Positions 41,541 to 52,400 of a stretch of DNA of 64,000 nucleotides are shown here, piece after piece (within the stretch, counting starts at the first letter, position 1; each line of letters opens with the position of its first letter). Source of the DNA: Bolinopsis microptera (lineage: Eukaryota; Ctenophora; Tentaculata; Lobata; Bolinopsidae). The position numbers and the translations under genes are program-made. Under the pieces are notes generated by a model. It was not told the origin of the DNA, made no database searches, and saw nothing but the letters and a program-made list of their open reading frames with translations. The stretch covers positions 10,877,453 through 10,941,452 of the forward strand of contig NC_087084.1 of assembly GCF_026151205.1 (NCBI RefSeq). The letters run 5' to 3'.

Positions 41541-42135
41541 TACACGTACTCAAATTCGACACGCACTGTAGTTCGACAAACCCTAAGGTTCGACTCTGTC
41601 GAACTAAAGTGCGCTACCTGGACTCAAGTTCGACACGTACTAAAGTTCGACAAAAGAACTTTGACTGTCGAACTAGAGTTTTGAAATCTCCAATCTCAAG
41701 CGACTATCCTTTACGAGCTTGAAATCTATTCTACCGGTCTATAGATTAGGCTGCTGAACCGGGAACAGTAGGATATCAATTTATTTTCCTGTTAGCTAGA
41801 CCAGAACCGAATGGCAAACAGGATAATTAAAACTATATTAAAATGTTCTGGAATTTCTAACCGCTGGTTGCTAGATGTCAGAAAATTGTTTAATCTGTCA
41901 TTGAACGTAATTTAATCTGTCACTAAAGTAAGAACCCTCAGAACCCTGTGATCCTATAACAATGAGGATCTGTCAATAGCCGTTGGATCACAAGCAGAAA
42001 CTTTTTGTCGAACTAGAGTACGCTACCTGGACTCTAGTTTGACACGTATTGAACTTCGCCACTCGCCAGAGGTGATAATTGATATCCGGTGAGCTTAAGT
42101 TGTCGAACTATAGTGCATGTCGAACTAGAGTACGT
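41541..42135. mobile_element. Inverted-repeat element rich in AGTTCGAC motifs
   Basis: The left end ACACGTACTCAAATTCGACA matches the complement of the right end (ATGTCGAACTAGAGTACGTG region) for about 40 bp. Further copies of AGTTCGAC/GTCGAACT occur inside (41570-41680 and 42008-42020). No coding potential. Confidence 0.7.
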
Positions 42136-42191
42136 GAATCAAATCGGCTTACGTAATATGCTTAGTGCTAACTTTACAGAGAGAAATTAAT

Positions 42192-42400
42192 TGTATTTAG
42201 AACACGTGCATTAATCGTCACCGATTATCAACACAACACGGAATCGTTGTCATAGTGACTGGTGAGTAAGAGACGGTAAGTAGCTACCGGCTTCATGTCG
42301 AGTGGTCAGTGGACAGTTTAATTTGTCCACTGGCCATGTATCATCTGTAATTTCGTAGACTTGCGTGAACTAATATGTTCAACTAATGTCTCCCTCCCAG
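42192..42400 (+). promoter_or_regulatory. Putative promoter/5' UTR of receptor copy B
   Basis: Homologous to 19602-19800 upstream of copy A, including the CACGTGCATTAATCGTCACC block and GTGACTG|GTGAGT donor. The unit upstream of both copies marks the left edge of the tandem duplication. Confidence 0.5.
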
Positions 42401-42714
42401 AATAGTTGGTGACTCCTTGTATTATTTTATTGGTGGACTTAATGTTAAGGATGTGTAGTCTTCATGATTTTATCAATTTGGTAAATTCTGCCACTGTAAT
42501 ACCAATTTAAAGTTATTTTTAAGGTTTTGGGCTGATGCCGTGATGTTGATTTTAAAAAGCTCTCCAAAGGATTATTTGATTAAACAATGGTTGACCAAGT
42601 TATACAAGCCAAATAATGGCGAAGCAGAATTTATAAGTTGAATCTATTTATTTTTTATCAACCAAGCGGTCATATTGAAACTTGTTTTGTTTACCTTTAG
42701 GATCCCAAACTGCG

Positions 42715-42787
42715 ATGATATTCAAACAACCCAGCATGACGGTGATAGTATTTCTTTTGGTGATTCAATTAGCATTAGTCCTCTCAG
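42715..42787 (+). CDS. Signal-peptide exon of receptor copy B
   Basis: Follows a TTACCTTTAG acceptor at 42700. Two in-frame ATGs (42715 and 42736); the second gives the cleaner signal peptide [18 protein letters not shown]. Ends in phase 1 at TCAG|GTTAGT, matching the galectin-like exon. Confidence 0.75.
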
Positions 42788-45700
42788 GTTAGTCTCTATT
42801 TAATCTTCATACCTTAGTTCGTTTAATTATGGCGGGTTAAATTTGCCAGTATTTCGGAAAATTTGCCATATTTTTACCCGCCATTATTTTTACCTTGATT
42901 TCTCTTGGAGAATTTCTCTTTACACTCTTAACTTGCAAACAAATTGAAGCAGCAGACTTTAAGCTAGAAACTTTATTGAATAGAAATAATCATTCCACGT
43001 AACTACGTCTTCTTCAGTTCTGTAATAAAATTGTTAAACATGTGTAACATGTGTACAACAGTATTTAGTTGTATTAGCTTACATTTCTTCTTGTCGTATT
43101 TTTTGTTGTTTTGAATTTTTTGAATTACATTTTTGGGTCATATTTCGTAAATTTTATTTCTCTGTTTTTGTTTTAATGTTATTTTAAATTTCTTTCCGTC
43201 GTTAATTTTACACATGTTTAACAATTTTATTACAGAACTGAAGAAGACGTAGTTACGTGGAATGATTATTTCTATTCAATAAAGTTTCTAGCTTAAAGTC
43301 TGCTGCTTCAATTTGTTCGCAAGTTAAGAATGTAAAGAGAAATTTTCCAAGAGAAATCAAGTTCAAATGCGACTCATAAATATAGCCCCCTTGAACTATT
43401 ATTTTTACCCGTCATAATAAAACCCGCTGAGTCACTTTTTGGAGTTCTGACAGGGTATATGGTTCTGAATGGGTATATAGCATAATACTGTTATCGTTCC
43501 TTTTTTACATTGAAAAAAAAATAGCATTATGGAGTCACTTATTAGGTATTCCGAACATAACGAGGTGATTTTCGGAAAAAAATCAAATACATACATCTTC
43601 TATCAATAATATTCCAAGCCTCTCATATGAACGATTTCAGGGCCTGACCAGATCAAGTTCTCTGACTTCAATCTGAAGGAACAGATATACTCCAGCACTC
43701 ACATAAAGCAAGACATGACTACAAACATGAAACTGGAAGTCTCTTCCTCCTTCTACATACATGCTCTTTTTACTGGGAACTATGACAGAGGATGTGGCTT
43801 CACTTTCAACATCATGGATAACAACAGCGTGAAGCAGGAGAATATATTTCACCTTGACTTTCGCCTAAACAACAAAAATCGTTACAGAAAGCTGGTCCAA
43901 TCCTCCAAATTCAACAAGAAATGGGGTTAATAAAACAAAAGTTAAATTTTTTATCAAGTATTCAATCAATACATAATATGATAAACTCTAACTCTACACA
44001 GCAAAATGGATGCTTTAAACTATAACATTGTTGTAGCTAATAATCTAATAGGTTACATGGGGGAGATTACTACAGATTTGCCTGACTTAGCCAGAGAAAC
44101 GGATATATACCTGACGGTAACGGACGAGTACTACGAAGTCACCATCAACAACATCGAGATAACACCAAAGTATAAAGTTGACTTGTCAAGACTTCACACA
44201 TACAAAGGAATCAATGTTAAGTACTATGGAGAGTGTCTTCGATTTGATAAAGACAAGAGTTACATGAGAAAAGGGGGTATGTTAGATTTACAATTATATC
44301 AGATATTTTGTGATAACTGATAAGAGTGAAAACATTAATGATTTCTAATATACAGGGTGGGCCAAAAGTCAGTGTGCAAACGTTGGCCTTAATAGCTCAG
44401 TCACTGAGTGCCCAATTGAAAAACTTCCTTCTAGTATGACTAAGTACCACCACTGGTTCGAGGAATTTGTCAACTCGAAAAATATTCGCGTTCATTTTTT
44501 TCAAATGGAGGTTCATTTTCACATTTATTTGACAGTTTGGATAGTCGGATCAAGCTAAATGTTATTGAATTGTGTTTGGCCATTCGAATTACGTTTGTCC
44601 TGAAAGAATTAGAACTGTAGCTTCTCAGATGACCGAGATACGAAGCATAACGAGTTTATTCATTACGTGTGATCAGGTGATTGGTTTACCTAATCACGTG
44701 ATAAGGTGACCCCGTTAACTACCCCGTTAAACATTATGGGAATTGTTAAGGGTGCCCAATTAAGGTGTCGTGTCACGGTGTCACATAATCACCCAGTCAA
44801 TTTTGTTAACGAGATACACAAAATGCTTGATAACTTCGTCATTTCTAATCCGTTTTGCCTCATGTTTTCGGATCATATGCAACATTTGATAATCTACCGT
44901 CTCTGAAAAAATTAGGCGTTCAGCATTTCCAGAGAAAACAATATAGGTGTTTTAATATTGAATGGGCGTGGTCTAAAATATTCGAATTTTCAAATTTTGA
45001 CGACGGAATCCTCGAACCAGTAAGTACAGTATGCCATCTGCAAAGCAACAGCTCTTATAACCATGATTTCATTTTTATTAAATCAATATCTGAATTTTCA
45101 CTGAGCCATAAGTTTAATTCGTTTGCGTTTTTGATAAATGAAAGTCCTTTTATAAATTTTTTTTTTTATTAGCAGTTAATAGTAAATTATAGGATTTAAT
45201 AACATAACAAAATAAAAACAATCTTTTTTTTCAGGAGGAAAGTTTCAGTTCAGTCTCATCGATGAGGAGAATAAGCGGATCCAGTTGGGACAAAACTATG
45301 GGCTTCTATTGGCTAATCGTGCCGGCTCTTCAAAGGTAAATTTTATAAATTAAATCGGTCTTAGTTAAAAAATATAAATAATGTTCATCTTCAAAATTGA
45401 GGATCACACATAAAAAAAGATTTATTCTGGGTCTTCAATTGCCAATGCTAGAAGCTGATTGGCTAATAAGTAATATCCCTAGAATGGGACAGTTTCCGGA
45501 AAAAAGTTAAGTGACAAGTCAGCCACGCTGATTTGCCAAGAGCTTGGTTTTAAAGGAAGCAATAGTTGGGAAACTGGATTGAACTGGTCGGGTATCCAGA
45601 GCAATTACAACACGAGTTTATATGAAATAGTGTGTGATGAAAACAAATCAATCGTCGAAGAATGTGCTTATGGTACTGATCAGACTTCATCTACTTGCAG

Positions 45701-48700
45701 TCATCAGCAAAACGTTTTCCTATCCTGTATCTCAAATAATGGTAATTAAATTGGTATACTGTATTTCGATGTTTTTATCCGCAAAATAAGAATTCCACTT
45801 CAAGATGTGAGGCAACAATTGTACATACGAATTTTATTTCTGATGAGTAGCCATTTTGTCCTGAGGTACACCCCCCCCCCCCCCCCTGTCACCAAGTTCA
45901 TATCGTCATCAAAAATAATTTGAAGGCTTATATTAAAATTGATAATTTATTAATATTTATTTTTACAGACACCTGCAAGATAGCAGAGCACAACAAATTT
46001 TTAAAGTGGATTTGTACCGACTACAAAGGAAATCAATACTTCAAATGTCTTGAGTCGGACACATACTACAACATTGAAGCAGCTCTGCCTGGCTGGAGTA
46101 AGTTCAGCAAATTGTGTGAAAATGATCCAAACTTTTACCAAGTCTGTGGGGCAGGGCACAAGGAAGAGCTTAGAGGTGCAGGTAAAATTGACGTTCTTTG
46201 TGGATACTACATCTGCGAAGAAGAGAGTGGGATATTCAGCAGTGGATACAAGGCTGAGACTTCATACTCTTGTGATGGAGACCAACAGTGTAGCAACACC
46301 AACTTAGATGAAGCTGACTGCCAAGTTCACAGCTCGGTGACTATTCCTTCATCTAAATTATGTGATGGTTACTGTGACTTGATATACTGCAAAGATGAGT
46401 CCTGGTGTAATAACCATACTTACGGTGAACACTGTGAAGAAACATATCACCCTCCAATCTTAGTCGGGTTCAATTTGAATATTGAAGGCTCTAACTTGTG
46501 GAACGTTACAAGTTGTAAAAAAGATAAAAAGTTGAAAACAAATGAACAGAAATGCAATTATTCTAATAATGAACTCATTGGTGACGAAAGTTTAGACGAA
46601 ATTAAACCTGATTATGAAGTTTATCTCAACAACTTCACAAGGTGTGGCGCGTTTAAGTACAGACAACCCGCAATCGATAAAGCTTTCTGGGTAAACTCGG
46701 AGTACAGCCCCTATTGTAAAAACTACTGGGACCAAACAAACTGTACTGATCCCTCAAAGGTTGCTCTGAACTGCATAGTCAACGGATATCCAGCAACTAT
46801 ATCGAAGCAAATTGTGTGTCATGGAATAGAAAGTATGATGCTCTGCAGTGATGGAATAGAAAATGAGTGCATTGACCTCTCTCCAACATGTACTAACTTA
46901 CATAAACACAAGATGTGTGACAATGTTACAGACTGTTCCGACAGAAGTGATGAAGAAAATATTATGTGTAGACAACTTACTGAAAAACCCTGCATCAGAC
47001 GACTAAATGGAAAGAGTTTGAAGATTCCCCTGGCTTGGTTAAAAGATGGTACCACTGACTGTCAGGATGGAATAGATGAAACAGATATTTGGCCTACTTG
47101 TGGAGAAGGTGATACTTATCGATTTGTATCTGATAAGTCAAGTTGCTTGGACGATTATCGTTGTTTGAATAATGACATTAAATTTATCGGAATGGAAGAG
47201 CTCTGTGATGGCATAGATACATGTGGAAATGAAAATTCAGTGTGTAAATTTTCTAGAGGAACACCAGAACTGTACACCAAAAGCAGCCATACCGGAAGCA
47301 ATATAATGGATTTATCTTACTGCGTGAATGGACTAAGGTCATTGGAAAAGCTTGCACCAAACTGCGAACCAATGACATTTGGATATCCGAGAGGAAATGT
47401 GTTTGGGTTGATCGAGAAGAAGCTGATGCACATACCTGCTAATTCATTTGATTGCCAATACCTGTATGGAGAACTTTACCTGTACATGAGTTGTTCAGGA
47501 AAGTGTGGTAATCATGCACCATGTCCACTCACTAGACCTGTGCGACATGATTCATGTCCGGGGCAGTACCTAGATAGAACTTACACAGTCGTCAACAGCA
47601 ATTATCTCACATTTCTTATAAAGTCCCAAGGATCATACAATAATGATGTATTTGTATGTGAAAACAATCGTTGTCTTCCTTACCAAAAGGTTTGCGACTT
47701 AGTTGATGACTGTGGTGACGGGAGTGATGAACTATCTTGCACAAATCATTTCCAATGTGGTGGAAAAGGCAGCTTCGTTGCGAAATCTCAGCAATGTGAT
47801 GGGATTTTTGATTGTGTGGACCTCTCCGATGAATGCAATGATCGTTGTGGAAAACATATTATCGAGGGCAAAATTCTGGAAGGTATGTCTTGGACAATAG
47901 GGGTACTAGCAGTGGTTTTCAACAGCGTTGTGGTGATTCAGAACCTTATTTCTATTAAGAAGTGCTCTTCTGTTGTGTCTTTACTCAACAAATTCCTCAT
48001 TATGCTTATAAGTCTCGGAGATTTATTAGTAGGGGGCTATCTGCTGACCATTTCTATTGTAGATTATATTGAAGGTGACTTATATTGTCACAAACAGAAA
48101 GTCTGGTTGACTAGTAAAGCATGTTCATTGTTGGGGGTTCTAAGTACTCTTGGGTCTCAGTTCTCTCTTTTCTCAATGACTTTGTTGAGTATTGTAAGAA
48201 TGTACGGTGTCAAAAACTCTTTCGGGGGTAGTAGTGGGTTGTCAAAGATAGGTGTTATCAGAAATATTAGCATCATCTTTGCAGTTATTGTTGTTTCTAT
48301 GGCGATAGCAGTTGTTCCACTTCAACCATCTTTTGCAGACTTTTTCGTGAACGGACACTCATATGATTCAAGTATTCCACTTTTCGCTGGTTTTCCAGAC
48401 AAATCTCAACACAAGAATGTCCTCACAGCATATTACGGAAGGATGAAAGATAGATATCTATCATGGGAAGTGATAATTGATCTGATGAAGGCAATGTTCA
48501 CTGATAAATATAATGGACTACAGTACAAAAAAGTCAATTTCTATGGCAACGATGGTGTATGCCTGTTCAAATACTTTGTCAGTAGCGATGATCCGCAAAA
48601 GGATTATGTATGGGCAGTGCTTGCAATAAACTTTCTTTGCTTCACAATAATATCCACGTCCTATTTTGTCATCGGTTTGATATCTGCAAACTCTTCGAAA

Positions 48701-49180
48701 ATGTTAACTGTCGGACACGCAAACAAGATGGTGAGCGACAGGAACCGGAAAATGAACCGCAAGATCGCTGTCATTATCTTTACTGACTTTTGCTGTTGGG
48801 TACCCTTCATAATCATATGTGCTCTACACACGCTTGGTATTATAGATGCTAGTCCTTGGTATGCTCTATTTTCAATAGTAGTATTACCTATAAACTCTGT
48901 GATAAATCCTTTATTGTACGACAATACCCTTTCCTTGACAATTAGTAGAACCTTTAGTAGCATACGAGGATCGTCGAATGCATTTATTTCAAAGATCAGC
49001 CGAATAACATCAGATACCCAATTAGATCCAGGTCTTGATAATCAAGAAATGGGTAGGGTTGCAGGATCAAAGCAACAAGGTACTGGTACGGATGCTATTC
49101 AGTCTAGAGGAAAGCCTGGGTGTGTAGGGGATGCTGATGAAGGCGGCATAGACTCCATAGTAGTGGATACTGGTGTTTAA
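42715..49180 (+). CDS. Receptor copy B: galectin-like, SRCR, LDLa repeats, LGR/RXFP-like 7TM
   Basis: Exons: 42715 or 42736 to 42787, 43641-43925, 44052-44276, 45235-45335, 45483-45741, 45969-49180. From the ATG at 42736 they total 4134 bp, exactly 1378 codons, with matching phases at every junction. Order: signal peptide ([18 protein letters not shown]), galectin-like domain, SRCR domain, Cys-rich region with about seven LDLa-type repeats, 7TM, 90-residue tail ending DTGV. The 7TM part most resembles LDLa-bearing leucine-rich-repeat receptors (RXFP/LGR type), but no LRRs are present; their place is taken by galectin-like and SRCR modules. It should sit in the plasma membrane and signal through G proteins. 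Unlike copy A it has no kringles and no frame breaks, provided the 126-bp segment at 43926-44051 is spliced. Confidence 0.82.
42895..43397. mobile_element. 503-bp hairpin-type insertion with 12-bp target duplication
   Basis: ATTATTTTTACC occurs directly before (42883-42894) and after (43398-43409), and once only in the homologous intron of copy A (20569-20580), an empty site. Inside, arms of about 150 bp are inverted repeats, beginning TTGATTTCTCTTGGAGAA and ending CCAAGAGAAATCAA, around a 160-bp centre; some 35 bp after the right arm are unpaired. Confidence 0.85.
43641..44276 (+). CDS. Galectin-like domain of receptor copy B, split by an extra intron
   Basis: Exons 43641-43925 and 44052-44276. 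Translated: [77 protein letters not shown]. One codon shorter than copy A. If the segment between were not removed, the frame would stop right after Trp-Gly. Confidence 0.75.
43926..44051 (+). other. 126-bp intron present in copy B only
   Basis: GTTAAT…CTAATAG, GT-AG ends. Removing it gives ATGGG|GTTACATGG, exactly the uninterrupted sequence of copy A. The junction is flanked by GGTTA on both sides, as after an insertion with 5-bp duplication. The donor and polypyrimidine tract are weak. Confidence 0.65.
44346..45058. mobile_element. Nested transposon insertion absent from copy A
   Basis: Copy A reads GATTTCTAACCATGATTTC without interruption, while copy B has about 710 bp between GATTTCTA and ACCATGATTTC, bounded by TA. 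The left edge TACAGGGTGGGCCAAAAGTC resembles a mariner end. Within it, about 44453-45020, lies an inverted-repeat element with TGGTTCGAGGA ends related to the element at 57960. Confidence 0.7.
45235..45741 (+). CDS. SRCR domain of receptor copy B (exons 45235-45335 and 45483-45741)
   Basis: Same exon lengths (101 and 259 bp) and phases as in copy A. Contains [20 protein letters not shown]-like sequence: in copy B GTTTGCGG has become GTTTCCGG, so the first SRCR Cys (G-T-V-C) appears as Ser, a possible loss of one disulphide. The rest, [20 protein letters not shown] and VFLSCISNN, is intact. Confidence 0.8.
45969..49180 (+). CDS. LDLa-repeat and 7TM exon of receptor copy B
   Basis: 3212-bp exon. 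The first ~635 residues are Cys-rich, with LDLa-type units ([69 protein letters not shown]; weaker ones between) and N-glycosylation sites. Seven helices follow from [22 protein letters not shown]2 [14 protein letters not shown]3 end LLSIVRMYG (Val-Arg-Met in place of D/E-R-Y), a long second extracellular loop of roughly 100 residues, TM6 [19 protein letters not shown]7 [15 protein letters not shown]. The F-T-D-x-x-C-W and L-P-I-N-S-x-x-N-P-x-L-Y signatures are those of RXFP/LGR receptors. The tail ends T-G-V, a class I PDZ-ligand form. An upstream ATG at 45920 lies in intron and is not the start. Confidence 0.9.
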
Positions 49181-49473
49181 TCAGCAAAAAATGCTTTAAA
49201 TGTTCATTTTCTAGATAAATGTTTGTCAGAAAATTGAGATATATGCATATAATATTTGAAGAGCAATGGATCATGAATTAGCCGTTTTCTCATTTCGTGA
49301 ATTTGTTAGTTTTTATTTTAAACTTATGCCAGAAATACCGTTTTTATTTTATTTCCGTCAGCATCCCTACCACGAATATTTATTTCTACATTGACAATAA
49401 AGTTGCTAAAATAGCTACAATATAACAATTTAGGGGTACATAAAAGCAATTAAAGAATTAAGCCTCTTCTTAC
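49181..49473. other. 3' flank of receptor copy B
   Basis: Homologous to 40661-40945 downstream of copy A. No coding sequence. AATAAAG at about 49399 could serve as a polyadenylation signal. Confidence 0.6.
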
Positions 49474-52400
49474 CGGTGGTATACCCAAGACATGGCACAC
49501 TTTGAGCGGTAAGCTTGTAGCCACTTGATGTACAGTTCTTCTCAGCCTCGAATTGTGTCTTGTATGATCTCCTGTAGAGACAGGGTCATACATTTCATTT
49601 AAAGAGGCACTTCCACTTTCAAGTTTCACTTTCATTTTAAAAGTCACTATCACTTTCACATTTAAAGAGTCACTATCACTTTCACTTTCATTTGGAAAGC
49701 CACTATCACTTTCACATACAACATAAACCATAAATTGTAATTTTCACTGCAATCATTTTCTTTCACGATTCTTAACTGTAAACAGTCACTTTCCCATTTG
49801 ATTGTTTGTAAATAACAGCTTCCATTTCTTTGTAAACAGTCAAATTCACGTTCACTTTCACTTTCACTTTCTTCCAGTTAACATAAGTATAACATACCAG
49901 TGTTTGTAGCATTTGTTCTCACAGAGAGTGTCCCCAATTGTATCGCACGTGTAATCATTATCTGAGAAGTTAAACTGTTAAATATAGTTTACAGGTTTCC
50001 AGCTGTCAAATACTGCTCAGTCATGAAAATCATCTATTCTTTTTTAAGGTCACATTTTATGTGGACCCTGTTTATAAAGCTTTTAAATCACGAAAGAATA
50101 ATAATACTAAAAGTGGCTGGAAAATAAACAGATAGTAATAAAAATATAAGTGGACAAGTTTTGATGCCTTTTGGACAAAATGAAAACGAGAATACTAAAT
50201 CACTTTCAAAGATTAATAAACTGATAACCTGGATGGTACGGGTCTGGATCTATTGTATCGTCGTGTGGTATCTCCTTAGCAGGGGACTGACAGTGGAACT
50301 GTTTTATTGTATCACATGACACCATCGTCACGTGCAAGTTCCCTGTCTGGATGAGAGTTTGGAAGGTTATTGGGGTCACAGGGGGTCACAGGGGGTCACA
50401 GGGGTCACAGGGGGTCACAGGGGTCACAGGGGGTCACAGGGGGTCACAGGGGTCACAGGGGTTTGATAGGGATTAGGGTATGATGGGTTTGATTGATGAG
50501 TTGTGACAGTTATATGTATTTTTACCGATCGTAAAAATACGGTTTGAAGTACTACAACAAACTGTCATTCCGTAATATGCACCAGCGGAATAGGATCACA
50601 AATATACAAATCTGATTCCAACCTTGTATAAACAAGTTTTAAAATGTGTGGCCTCTTCTTTAGTGAACCAGTCGATAGTTTTGTCTTCCGTTACGTAGAA
50701 AGGGGTCCAGAAAGGTTGCATCAAGTTTGTATCAGTGTCAACAACGTTTCCGTAGGTCAATTGATCTTCATCGTCTCTGCGAAATAAAAAATATCTCTAA
50801 ATTATGGAATAAATAAAACCATAATATTGCTTTCACATAAATTCTTCCAAAATAAAATAGCAATTTACCCAAAAAATACCCATTGAACTTTGATTGGTTT
50901 TAAAACGAACAAATGTAAAAATCATACCCATAGTTGAACCGAAAGATGGAGCTATCTTTGGGACAGATATCTTTGGCGAATGTGTCTGCAGCAGCGCTGG
51001 TTTCCTTAGAGGGTCTCACGCAATACTTGTATGTGTTTCTTATTGCCTCAACCCAACCACTTTCACACGCTTTACCTGCGGTAAGGAGCATGTTCATTTT
51101 ATAATCTTCTTTACTGAACTTTTGAATGAGTGAAGCGAATTTAAATGCCCAGTTCCCATTCAAAGTTATCAAATATCCATGTTTTGAAGGTTCTGGAACA
51201 GAACAGCTTAGAATGAATTTCTTTAATTCGAGGAGCGAGCAGAAGTTGTAAATGCAATAAGTGAACATGTGACGAGAGTCGAGACATTTAGGCGAGGCCG
51301 CTCTACAATCTTAATACGATGAATAAAATTCTCATAATGTTCTGGTAGATCTTCGAAGGTGTAACTGTAAAGTTCCTCCTTCCTAGTTATTTATGGCTAT
51401 TCGGTATGCGGGCAGAAATAAATAATTAAATTTCAATGGAATTCTTGTTCCAGCAGGTTCTGTTAAGAGGAAAACTCGGTATAAATTAAATGGTTTTACC
51501 AGATAAGACATCAGCTGTCTTAATACGGTTAAAACCTTCGATCTTCGAACTTCGAAGGTGTTAATCAAAATTCCCCTTAATTTCTAATATGTTTACGGTT
51601 ATTCGGTATGCGGGCAGAGTTTGAATAATAATTACATTTTGATTGAGATTATTTAAATTTCGTAGAGTTGTAAATTCTTTACAACTCTACGAAATTTATA
51701 CTGGAGCCAAACTAACAGCATTAAATCTGATTCTTTCCTTGAAACATTTATAATTTATCGACTTTTACATACTATTCTAACATAGTTTATATTTCTGATT
51801 ATCTACCTCAGTTATTTGTGATGACGACATCTGTCCGATGGAAGTCATGTTTTGCTCTCCTTACAATGATGACACTGACAGCAACTACTACACCTAATGA
51901 AGAGGTTGGTAATTTAGAATTTTCACCCGAGTTTTTATCCCATTGTGGTTACCAATCATAATTGGGGACCTTTATTATAATTCAAGCTTTTATGGGCTAT
52001 CCTTTCACGGCCAGGGTACGGTAATCCATAATATAGCTCCGGTTAATTTTTAACTTCTGAATAAAATTCCACCGTACAGGAGAGAGCAGACATATCAGCG
52101 ATCGATGATCTGAAAGATCTGCTGTACACCTCAACCCATAACATCATCTCCCTTAATGATCTGGTGACCAAGCTGACCGAGAAAATAGTTCTCCTTACCC
52201 TCTCAGCTGAGGACACCAGAACGGAAATAAAAACGACACAATCTGAAATTAAAGACCTGAAAGAGCAAGATTCAAGATTGCTGCAGCAGATTACTGCCGT
52301 TAAGGAGAACATGAGAGAAATTTTTATGATTGATGGAGGGTGGAGTGACTTTGGTGACTGGTCTGAATGCTCTGCTGAATGTGGTGGAGGAACAAAGAAA

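Noticed and set aside
44006-44320. Separate 104-residue gene starting MDALNYNIVVANNLIG
   Set aside because: Its first residues come from the putative 126-bp intron; the rest is the second half of the galectin-like domain of receptor copy B.
51655-51697. Transcription terminator hairpin
   Set aside because: Intrinsic terminators are a bacterial feature; this is an animal intron and no T-run follows.
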